Source: Zopfochytrium polystomum
Lineage: Eukaryota > Chytridiomycota > Chytridiomycetes > Chytridiales > Chytridiaceae
Length of the DNA stretch: 64,000 bases
Reading direction: 5' to 3'
Assembly: GCA_025765615.1 (NCBI GenBank)
Contig: JAIVFJ010000117.1
Span: 1 to 64,000 of the forward strand
Below, in pieces: positions 32,859 to 41,973 of the stretch. The notes under the pieces are model-generated. The model was given only the letters and a program-made list of their open reading frames with translations. It did not search any database and was not told the origin of the DNA. The translations under genes were made by a program, and so were the position numbers. Position 1 is the stretch's first letter. Each line of letters starts with the position of its first letter.

Positions 32859-34068
32859 GCGGGGGGAGGTTTCTTTTCTTTTTCTTTTTTTTTTTTTGTT
32901 GTTTTGTTGATTGATTGATTGATTGATTTGGAAAGGTTTCAGTCTTTCTCTCTGTCTTTCTCAGTCTGTCTTGTTGTCTCTCTCTCTCTCTCTCTCTGTC
33001 TCTCTGTCTCTCTCTCTCTCTCTCTCTATCTCTGTTTTCCAAACCTGCGTCATTTTTCTCTTTTTGCTTGTGTGTGAGTGTGAGTGTGTGTGTTATTCGC
33101 GTTGCGTGTGTGAAAATGTCAGTCTATCTCGCTCTGTCTCTTTCGTCTCTTTCTCAGACTCCCACTCTTTCCACCTCAAAACCTCCCTAGTCTGCCTCCA
33201 TCTTCCTCCTTCTCTCCCTCCCTCTGTGGAACGCCGAACTGCTCTCTCTTCTTTTCCTTGTTTCTTCTTCCCTTAAAGCCCTCTTATATCTTTGTTTCTG
33301 TTTTCGCTATGATTTCCGCACTGTGGGAGAGTGGGTGGTGTGTGTGTGTGTGTGTGTGTGTGCGCGTCGGCGTGCTATGAAAGAGACTGTCCCTTTTTCA
33401 AACGGAGAATTTTTTTTTTTTTTTTTGGCTGCTTTGTTGGACAATGTCGTTGCGCGCGCGTGCGCGCCAATGTTTGGCTTCTCGTGCAAGCAAATCGGTG
33501 TGCTTCACTTACAAGGGCTATCTCTTTTCATGTTGAGGCTAATGTTGCCACCGTCATTGCCCACTGCACTGTTGCTCAACCCACCGCCTCCCGCAGCGCC
33601 TGCGACGGTGGCCGGAGACTCCGCCCTGGCCGCACCGCCACGACCACCTCTGCTGCGGCCGTCTCCGCCCCAGCTCCTGCCGCTGCGGCTGCCTGCGCCC
33701 CAGCCCCCCGCTGTTTCGGCGGGGGCCGACAGCCCCGTTTCCCACGCTGTCACTGCCGATGGAGCAATTTGCCCACGCCATCGTTGGCCAACTCCTCCGT
33801 TGCCCACCTGTCTGGCACCGCCTGCCCTGCAATGATGCAACCCACCGCTGAACGCCCTGGAACCGAACACGCAGGCCTGCGGCACTGATTGCGTGGTCAA
33901 CGCCCAGCCATTTCCCACACCGTCGCCACCCACTCTGCTACTGTGAGCGCTCTGAAACCAGCCTCCAAAAGGACGAGGACAAGGGCACTCAAGACAGCAC
34001 AAACTAAATTTTCCTGCATTAGGGATTGAAGCTGAAATTCGCATATTCTTGCTATAAAATTCAAGCAA
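32859..34068. repeat. Intergenic with CT/GT microsatellites; no gene supported
   Basis: (TGAT)n near 32908-32926, (CT)n at about 32975-33030 and (GT)n at 33337-33362, then GC-rich sequence to 33960. Open frames near 33320-33890 (plus) and 33505-34068 (minus) are low-complexity without resemblance to known proteins. Confidence 0.5.
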
Positions 34069-34377
34069 TTGCCAGAAAAACCAGTACTCCTTGACGATAA
34101 AAAGAAGGAGCTGAAGAAAGATGTTCTAGACAGATTCATCAAACGCCAAGGTGGATGGAATGCTCCAAATGGTGTCAATCAGTTCCTTTTGTTTGTCTCT
34201 GCCATTCATGCGGAGGGTGGTCACCCTGAATCGAGACCATATACAGATCCCTGTGATGACTGTAAAGAGTTGTGGAACAAAGGAGTAAAAGCTGGCTGTG
34301 ACAAGCATGCTCCAAATGTCCACCTGTTTCAGCGTGGAAATCCCCGCAACTCTCAGCCTCTCCTCAATTACTATTAA
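34069..34377 (+). CDS. Unrecognised 102-aa ORF fragment
   Basis: Compositionally ordinary protein: KKKELKKDVLDRFIKRQGGW, then GVNQFLLFVSAIHAEGGHPE, then a cysteine pattern CDDCKELWNKGVKAGC and HAPNVHLFQRG. The C-x2-C and later C/H residues might bind zinc. The context is mobile-element debris, so it may be part of a transposon protein. Not identified. Confidence 0.35.
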   Translation: MPEKPVLLDDKKKELKKDVLDRFIKRQGGWNAPNGVNQFLLFVSAIHAEGGHPESRPYTDPCDDCKELWNKGVKAGCDKHAPNVHLFQRGNPRNSQPLLNYY

Positions 34378-34598
34378 GTCTATGACGAAGGGCGATAAGG
34401 GTTACATACCACAGGGCGACTCTCCACTTTCACCTCACGGACTTACGCAGCTACGCACCTGGCAGTTTCACTGATTTGATGTGGTTTGTACTGATTATCA
34501 TCTTGTGCAAAGTGGGGCTGTGGGAGATGGAGGGTGTCAATCTTCGATTTGACAGTATTCATTTGGACCTAAAATCCTCCATTAAACACACTGGGAGT

Positions 34599-34711
34599 GT
34601 CAGGAACATGGCAGGACAGGGCAAAGACAGACAAGGAACTGAGAGGAGTGATAATTGTATTGTAAACAATAATTCACTTGAGAGATGGGACAGGTCCCCC
34701 ATCCCCCTTTT
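34599..34711 (-). repeat. Partial chromovirus LTR (R-U5 part), inverted
   Basis: TGTCAGGAACATGGCAGG through AATAATTCACTTGAGAGATG and CAGGTCCCCCATCCCCC matches the 3' third of the LTR in inverse orientation. It is cut at the TA of the TATA region by a Tc1-like terminal repeat at 34711. Confidence 0.85.
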
Positions 34712-34712
34712 A

Positions 34713-34745
34713 CAGTGGCTCACAAAATTGGGTCAATGTTTTGAA
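34713..34745 (+). mobile_element. Solitary Tc1/mariner terminal inverted repeat
   Basis: CAGTGGCTCACAAAATTG, then GGTCAATGTTTTG, matches the 30-bp terminal repeat of the Tc1 element at 38416-40010 with few changes. It directly follows a TA inside the LTR fragment, the required target dinucleotide. No transposase or second terminus follows; copia sequence resumes within about 60 bp. Confidence 0.8.
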
Positions 34746-34799
34746 CTTCGCGCTGCTGAGTGCTGTCACACATGCATAAGACCATCATAAAATTTGAGA

Positions 34800-36190
34800 A
34801 ATTCAGCAAATGTTGCCTTGCAGGCGGCGGAGTGCATTGTGATGGCACTGGCATGGCTTCAGTTGGAACTGGGAAAGCACATTTGTTGCAAATGCAATAT
34901 TTGGTCAAGTTTGTGTTGTGAGATATTGAATTTTCATGAGTTTGGGTAGATACCAGCTTGAGTCGCTCTCACTGGGTTCAATTGAAATTTCATCATGCAT
35001 AAAGGTGATAGACATTGGAGTTTATGCATTGTCGAGGTTGTCCCACATTTCTTGTCTCGGCCCATCCAAATGCCTTCAGTGTTGCATTTGAGGTGGGTGC
35101 AAATCACTTGGCTAACAGTGCGATGACAGATGGTGGAAGTGGTGATTCAATGACAGGTTCCAGTTCAGTGTTGATGGATGCTGCTATGTGGTATGCTGTT
35201 GGAGCTAGGCTCTCTTCAGGTTTGCCTTCATCTTCTCCATGGACGACAGCAAATGTGCCAGGGTTCCAACCATAGTTGTCGTTGTCATCATCTTCCATAT
35301 CTTGGGGAAGAGTTGGAGGTTGATCTGAGGTGTTTGTTGATGATGATGGCAGCTGTCCCCCCCTGGAAGCCTGGCACAGTCGCTGGCAAGTACGAGAGGA
35401 CAGAGCACTGTCAGGATAATCAACAGTAAGAGTCAAGTGGTGGCTTGACAGGCTCGAAAGGAGGAGAGTCGTCAGTTTCAGGAAAATCTGTAAAATCAGA
35501 AAGAGAAGTTAAGAAATCAGAATTAAGAGATTGAGGCCCAGCATCGCTGCAGACAAGGCCAGGAAAGACATGCTCAAGCAAGTTATAGTGGCGTGTCTGA
35601 AGAATCGTCTGTGCAGCAAAGTTGTAGCTGAGGGCAATAGACTCGCTGTCTGTGTTGAAACCCAAGAAGAGACCAAGTGAGGCCCAAGAGGAGAATTTGG
35701 TCTTGTGTGAATTTGCAGGTTCTGTGTACTCATTGTTGAGTGTGACAATTATGCAGCCACAATTCCGAGATGGCGTAGGTTGGGTTTCAGCCTTGGTAAT
35801 ATTCAAATGGAATTTGACCAGTGCAAGTGTGTTGCACACAATTGCAAAGGAATGAAGCATGGGGTGTTGTGTAGGACCAGAAGACCATGGAAGCTGGGCT
35901 TCAATCAGGAGACAGGAAGCAATATGGTGGCATTTTCTGCAACACCATCACCCTCCTTGACAGAAGGGACAGAAGGTTGAAAGACAATGGGAGGTTGACG
36001 GTTGATACAGCAGGCCTCAAATTGCTGAGTGTTAAGACACAAGATAGTCTGCCCGTACAAATAGTGTTCGACAAGTGGGGAAAAGTTGCTCTTCAAAATC
36101 AATTTGATCAATTATCTGTTGAGTGACGCCTGCTGTGCAAGAGACAGTGTTGACCCAAGGGTAGCCTGTGGCATAGTCGACAGTTCAACC
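34800..36190 (-). pseudogene. Ty1/copia relic, second copy, lacking the RT segment
   Basis: Colinear with 11400-11700 and then 12530-13970, with an internal deletion at about 35119 that removes the RT core present in the first copy. It keeps the acidic/Ser/Pro linker (EDDDNDNYGWNPGTF) and the integrase C-terminal region, with stops. It provides the empty-site sequence for the solo LTR insertion at 13173 (near 35735). Confidence 0.75.
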
Positions 36191-36547
36191 CAGCCACGCA
36201 CCTCAGTACTTGCAAAGAGCAATGCAGGCTTTCGAAACAAGCAGATCTTCCAAGCTCTTTGCTTTCTTTTTTTTTACAAAACTGCGCACAACTGCCGTTC
36301 AGAAGAGGCAAGATTGCGTTGTCAGCGAAAATTTGCTGAGGGTCGTGGGGCGTCATTGCGACTGTCCCAATTTTTTCGCTTGCAGCAGAGGTGTCAAAGG
36401 CACCGAAGCCGCTCTTTCCTCGATTTCTGGATTATTCGTCGCGAGGTCCAAACGCGGGCATGGATTCGCGATTGTGGCATCGAGTTTCTAACACTTCAAA
36501 TTCACACCATCACCGATCTCGCGGCCTTTGGCTGTGATCTCACTTTC
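36191..36547. other. Unassigned sequence between copia relic and LINE tail
   Basis: No ORF with recognisable similarity and no clear repeat. GC-mixed. Confidence 0.4.
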
Positions 36548-36712
36548 ATTTTTTTTTTTATATTGTTCCAGCCCCAAAGGGCTGACGGAAAGAGAAAGTG
36601 CCATCAATGGTGAACAGTTATAGACTACGTCCAGGGTTCACCTCGGCAAACCCACCCCATGCACTACGGACTTGCAGGGTCATCAGGCATCTCCACCGCA
36701 CCCTCCTTGTGA
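36548..36712 (-). mobile_element. LINE 3'-end copy (about 155 bp)
   Basis: After a T run come ATTGTTCCAGCCCCAAAGGG, GGAAAGAGAAAGTGCCATCA, GACTACGTCCAGG, CACCTCGGCAAACCCACCCC and GTCATCAGGCATCTCCACCG. It is homologous to the inverted LINE tail at 55834-55975 and diverges at exactly CCACCGCAC, where the LINE continues into its 3' UTR. Confidence 0.7.
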
Positions 36713-37126
36713 TTCAAGACTGTACTCTTTCATGTTGCCTTCAACAGCTGGCATCGTGACTTGAACCCTGGGCCCTTGAGTGACGGATACCCAGACACCA
36801 CATGTTTTCCCAGCTAGGCTCTTGTTCTCACCTTCAACCTCACCTCCACCGATCTCGCAGCCTTCGGCCGCGATTTTGCCACTATTGCGGCGGCTCTGCC
36901 GCCTTCAAACCATTTCGCCGCAATCGCAGCCTTCAGCCGTAATCTCAGCAACACCACCATCAAGTGCGGCGGCTTAGCTGTCGCATTTCGTTCGACCGGT
37001 GGTGGACTCGCGGCCTTCGGCTGCTTGCCGCTGCCTACACGAAAAAAATGGATCTCCAACGTATTTGGACAATTCCGCAGATAGATAGTTCTCAAGACCC
37101 TTGCGCGGCCTTCAGCTGCCTGCTGT

Positions 37127-37172
<46 letters not shown>

Positions 37173-37791
37173 CCTTCTCCTTAATTACTTTGAGAGGTTT
37201 TTAACTTTGAAGATTTCTTTTTCTTTGAAGGTATTTTCTGGCATTTGGAATATCTTCTCCTTCCCGCCTGACATATACTGTGGCTGTTATTCAGGTTTTA
37301 TCTTTCATTTTCACTCATCTGTAACCAAATAATAAGAAATCTCTTGTGAGAAACAGGCATTTTCCAGCATTTGGAATATCTTCTTTTTCCTGCCTGACAT
37401 TTTCTGTGGCAGTTATTCAGGTTTTGGGCGCTTGGCTGCAATAGTCGGTGTCCTGTGGTTCATTTCTGTGGTTTGCGCTGTCCAACTACGGGCGGAAGAG
37501 TGTAAACCTTGCTCAATGGTCTCTCTCTATATCAGAATTCAACCTTTCACTCCGCCTTTTCATTTATCCTCTTTCCTTATTTGTACCTGTCCTACCCTCT
37601 CTCTTTCTTCACGTGTAAGTGGAACTGATGAAAACAAGCCATTTCTCTCCACGTTGCCTCGAAGTCTGTTGGTGGCAAATTGGTGCCCTCTGGACACGCC
37701 AGGCACAATCACCAACAGTTGTGAAGGTTACTGCCTGCAAGTAGCTCAATTGTTACTGTGTGTTTAATTAGTTAGTAAAGTTATGTCCACT
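36713..37791. repeat. Intergenic with CT microsatellite and a duplicated 70-bp segment
   Basis: (CT)n lies at about 37128-37172. A segment from 37229 to 37298 (GGTATTTTCTGGCATTTGG to TTATTCAGGTTTT) is repeated at 37358-37425 with a few changes. A repeated GCAGCCTTCGGCCG-type unit occurs between 36860 and 37020. No gene is seen. Confidence 0.5.
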
Positions 37792-37872
37792 GGGCAGATG
37801 GCCGAGTGGTTAAGGCGCCAGATTTAGGCTCTGGTCTCGCAAGAGGCGTGGGTTCGAGCCCCACTCTGCTCA
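37792..37872 (+). tRNA. tRNA-Leu (anticodon UAG), second identical copy
   Basis: Base-for-base the same 81 nt as 23991-24071, including the UAG anticodon and discriminator A. The flanks share nothing obvious with the first copy (CACT before and GTCGGCC after, versus ATAT and ATTTCC). This points to purifying selection or gene conversion on the tRNA rather than a recent large duplication. Confidence 0.97.
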
Positions 37873-38240
37873 GTCGGCCTCTTGATTGGCCGCATAGTCT
37901 TCCCCTGTACTAACCCCAATCCTATGCAATATCTTCAGTTTCCAGCGCTGGTCAATTTGGCCTTTCGGTGTGACGCCTTTGACTGGAATCCGTGGACGCA
38001 TTGGGTAACAAGGGGTTGAATCGAGTCGAACAGCGGAAAATATTCGTTGTTGGAATCTGTGAATTTGAGTCGATTTAAATTAATAAAAAACGCCAACTGC
38101 CGCCGGCAATGCCAGTGCGTATGCGCTGAGTCCCCCGACGCAAACCGACATAAGAACCCGGCCGCTCCCACACTGCCAGCCGCAACCACATCAGCCCCCA
38201 GCCCACGACATAACATACCCAAACGACTGCGCAGCCCTAA

Positions 38241-38396
38241 ATGCACACACACCTCGCGATGGACGTGGACTCTCCATCAATACAAATTAAACAAGAGGAT
38301 TCTCAAAGCCTGCGCTTGGGCAACTCGATGGTTGAGATAATCTCAAAAGACCAGGATTACAAAGAGCTTGAAATTAGGCGAGTCCTGAGGGACAAG
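38241..38396 (+). CDS. Probable first exon of a host gene, rest displaced by Tc1 insertion
   Basis: An open frame from ATG at 38241 or 38259 (MDVDSPSIQIKQEDSQSL) to RRVLRDK at 38396 ends exactly in phase 0 at GTGAGC, a good splice donor. IKQED fits a sumoylation consensus. The Tc1 element starts 19 bp into the inferred intron. Beyond the element, 40011-40080 continues with a short proline/serine-coding stretch before a dispersed repeat begins, so the gene may be broken. The family is not recognised; an acidic, charged N-terminus of a nuclear protein is plausible. Confidence 0.4.
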
Positions 38397-38415
38397 GTGA
38401 GCCGTGTGGCACATA

Positions 38416-40010
38416 CAGTGGCTCGCAAAATTGTGCCAATGTTTTTTTTGTTTGACTGTCCAACCCCCTCCCCAAGTGAACAAGCATTGGTTTCTTCCTG
38501 AAATTCAGTGTGCTTGCTGAGTAATAGAGTGAAAATGTGTTACCGAAGTGGGGAAGCAGCACGCCCTCAGCAGAAGAAGATTGAGGCATTCAAATGATCT
38601 TGATCCATTGGCACAATTTGAGGGTTTGCATTGGAAAAATGTTCATCCAGATTGTGATCTCCAATTTTCTAAATTTTCCACCAACCTTTTTCTGCAGTTT
38701 GAGCAGGTATATAAAGGAGAGCTTGTTGGTGCAAACCCCTGCCCTGTTGGATTCATCCAGCTCTGGAAAAAATTCATGAAACCCATCCCAAAAGAAAAAA
38801 AAATAATATCTTAAATATCCTTGAAAAAGGCCACCCAGGTTGCGAAATTGATGCCAATGTGAAGGTGGGAATGCGTACTGTTTACCACATTCGCGCAGTG
38901 GAGCGTCCAGACATTGAAAACATTCTGCCTGGATGTCCAAGGAAGCTCTCTTTCCCGCAAAAACGTGGATTTGTTCAGCAAATCGCATCTGGAGAAGCTA
39001 AAACTGCCGTGCAACTGTCCCAGGCGCATGAAGAAGACACTGGGGAGACTGTCTCACTTGAGACAGTCAGGCGCTTGCTCTGAGAGGTCAGTCTCAAAGG
39101 TTTACAGAAGAAGAAACAGCCAGCCCTGACAACAAAACACAAAAACGCTCAGCTCAAGTTTGCCCTTCAATATCAAAATTGAACAGTTGAGGACTTTAAG
39201 CGTGCCATTTGGTCAGACAAGTCAAAGACCAATAAGGAGGGATCAGACGACATGACATATGCTTAGAGAATTCCTGGAACGCCGATTCAAGATCATCACA
39301 TTCAACCAACGAAAAAGTTTGGCGGCGGATCTCAAATGGTTTGGGGGTGCCATTATGTGGTCTGGTGTCTTGCAGTTCGCTTTCGTGGAAGGCACAATGA
39401 ACTCTGAGCAATACGTGACAATTTTGGAGAAAAATCTCATTCCTAGTCTCAACAAACGCAGACTCGAAGTGCAGGATGTTATATTCCAGCAGACAACCAC
39501 CCTAAGCACACTTCCAAATACACCAAAAAATGGCTCAACAGCAATGGATTTTGCGTTATGCAATGGCCATCTCAGTCTCCTGACATTAATCCAATTGAGC
39601 ACACTTGGAATATCTTGAAGCAGAATTCCTATGAAACTGCACAAAAGTCAAACGTGGAGCTTCGCAAACAAATCTGGAAGGAATGGAGTTTTCCAGCGGA
39701 AATGTGCAAATATTTGGTTGAAAGTATGCCTAGGAGGATTGCAGCAGTCATTTTGGCAAAGGGAGGGAACACAGATTACTGAATAAAAATTTTTCACATC
39801 AACACACAAAATCGTGCCAATGGAGTGGTCGCACGTTCAACTCTGCCTTTTGGACAATATGTACAGTACGGCTGTGGCACTTAAGCAGCTGATAGAGCAG
39901 ATCTCTGAGAGTAACTGAGCTGAGTTTCGTGTCTGTACTGCAATTATTGAGTGTGTTTGAGCAGAGACTGTCATTGTGGCAAAACATTGGCACAATTTTG
40001 TGAGCCACTG
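38416..40010 (+). mobile_element. Tc1/mariner element with 30-bp terminal inverted repeats, inactive
   Basis: Length 1,595 bp, flanked by TA at 38414-38415 and 40011-40012. The 30-bp ends differ at one position. The transposase is broken by several stops and frame changes: helix-turn-helix region FPQKRGFVQQIASGEAKTAV and ETVSLETVRRLL (38950-39080), an IWSDKSK-like first aspartate segment (39210), MWSGVLQFAFVEGTMNSEQY (39355-39415), a degraded second aspartate motif (39480-39510) and WPSQSPDINPIEHTWNILK near 39560-39620. The residues Q-S-P-D-x-N-P-I-E are diagnostic of Tc1. It sits in the likely first intron of the upstream gene. Confidence 0.9.
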
Positions 40011-40080
40011 TACAGCCTTCTTTCCCCACCACCTTCTGCCTGCGACCCGTCTGCCAACGTATCGCCATGGCGTGCTGATG

Positions 40081-40394
40081 TGTAAACAGTCTACTCTGAG
40101 TGAGTGAATGGAAGGAGTGAATGAAGTGGAGATGTGTGTTTGTGGGTGATCCTTCTCCCCAACTTGGAGAGAAAGAGAAAAAAAAAACTCTGTTATGAAT
40201 TATTGATACATGATGATGATATGCACGCTGTAATAGTTGCTAGGCCAGCGTGACCAGCACAGGGTGAAAACCTCTCCTATAGTATCTGCTTGAGCAGAGG
40301 AGGAGGAAAACTGTTGACACCAGGTTTTGGTTCCACTTAATACTCAGAGTATTTGTCATCAGCGCAAGCAGCGCCCAGGTCTGCATTGGCGGTG
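40081..40394 (+). repeat. Dispersed repeat (about 315 bp), copy A
   Basis: From TGTAAACAGTCTACTCTGAG to GTCTGCATTGGCGGTG it matches 46484-47037, which has the same sequence split by a solo LTR. Both boundaries coincide with loss of similarity, so it is a discrete unit. It contains a potential stem CCTCTCC...GGAGGAGG. No coding potential. The class is unknown (SINE-like or another non-autonomous element). Confidence 0.7.
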
Positions 40395-40439
40395 GCTCGC
40401 TCTCCCATGGGTATTGTGAGAATGATAACTGACAGTCAC

Positions 40440-41180
40440 AATTGATTTGGGTCTGTCTTGTGCCTCTTGCTGCTAACCATTCAGTTCCGCCTAACACCCC
40501 CCCCGTGTTGGGAAGGCTTATTGCACCTGGGAGTTGGGATGAGACTGTGAGGATTTGGAATGCATTTACTGGTCAGGAACAGCTCAAGTTGGAAGGGCAC
40601 TTTGGTGGTATTTTCTCTGCAGTATTCTGTCCTGATGGGCAGTGTGTTGTGTCTGGAAGTGATGATGCAACAGTCAGGATTTGGGGTACATCGGTTGGGC
40701 AGGAGGTTTGTAGGCCGCAGGGGCTTTCATGGGGTGTCAGCAGCACACAGCACTGATCAGCAATATATGGTGTCTACAGGATGGAACTGCACTATAAGGA
40801 TTTAGCGTTCAGTTCTGACAGCCAGTTTGTTGTGTCAGGTAGTTGGGATGAGACTGAAGAATTTGACATGCATCCACTGGCCAGGAGCTGCAAAAGCTGG
40901 AGGGACCTCTGGCTGGATCTACTCTGTGGGCTTTAGCCCTGGTGGACTGCTTGTTGTGTTTGGAGGTGGTGCTAAGACAGCCAGGATTTGGAGCGTATCC
41001 ACTGGCCAGGAGCTTCACAAACTGGAGGGGCGCTCTGCTCCTGTCTCCTCAGTAGCAAACAGCCAGGATGGCCATTTTGTTGTATCTGGAAGTGATGTAA
41101 TGATTTGGGTTGCATGTAATGCTCAAAGTCTGTTCAAGTTGCATGGCTTCTCATTTCCACTTGCCTTCTAGATTCAGCTC
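40440..41180 (+). pseudogene. WD40-repeat gene relic
   Basis: Repeats of the form PGSWDETVRIWNAFTGQEQL, FCPDGQCVVSGSDDATVRIW (40620-40690), FSPGGLLVVFGGGAKTARIW and SVSTGQELHKLEG (40930-41030), SQDGHFVVSGSD (41060-41095). Frame changes and stops separate the blades. Such near-identical blades are typical of NACHT/NLR-type WD40 proteins of fungi. Nothing else of such a gene is visible. Confidence 0.7.
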
Positions 41181-41415
41181 TGATGGACACAAATTAATGC
41201 TCATTGACCATGGAACTCCCCTGAAAGTCAAAGGAAGTGCTGCCTTGACAACTTCATTTCATCAGAGTTCAATCCACAATTTTAGTGTGCACCTGAAGGT
41301 GTCCAGTTCAGTGTCAGCAGCTTGCGTTGCTGGCTTTCTGGCAACAGGATACCTGACTTTCTGTACCATCCAGAAGTGCAAACCAATGCAAGCCGGCACG
41401 CACGAATGTGTCTTC

Positions 41416-41455
<40 letters not shown>

Positions 41456-41973
41456 CCTCTCTCTCTCTGTCTCCCTCTCTCTCTCTCACTCTCGATGTGG
41501 ATGGCTTTGCTGTTGTCTCACTTGACCAAGCAATTTCAGCCGCTGTTCGTTGTGTGTGTGTTTGCGTTATCTGAAATTCGACCAATAAGGAAGCCGAAAT
41601 ATTATTGTCTCTCTCATATAATTTTATCTTGCAACAAAAAAGATATGAAAGAAGAATTTTTTCCGAGTTCGCGGGCCGCGGGAAATTTGAACCTTTTTGT
41701 CAGTTGAATGTGGCGTGGATTTTTGCGCCACACTCGGCCGCCCAGTCTCTAGCTCTCGATCGTACTCACTCTCTGTCTCTCTATAACTCCTCCCAAAAAA
41801 GAGACGCCGTCGCAGCCGACTTCGCCGGAACCGACAGACAACAGACAGACAGACAGACCGACAGACAGAGAGACAAACAAGCAGACAAACTGGCCGTTCG
41901 GGCGTTCGTTTCGGGGGTTGGAAGAGAAGTCACTCCTGCCACTCTTGATCGCTCACTCGCCCGCTCGCTCCCA
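41181..41973. repeat. Intergenic; CT microsatellite and CAGA array upstream of the 41974 gene
   Basis: (CT)n at about 41420-41490 and CAGA-type units at 41834-41890, ending about 85 bp before the start codon. The open frame from 41605 into the gene is probably untranslated, as it runs through the array. Confidence 0.6.
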
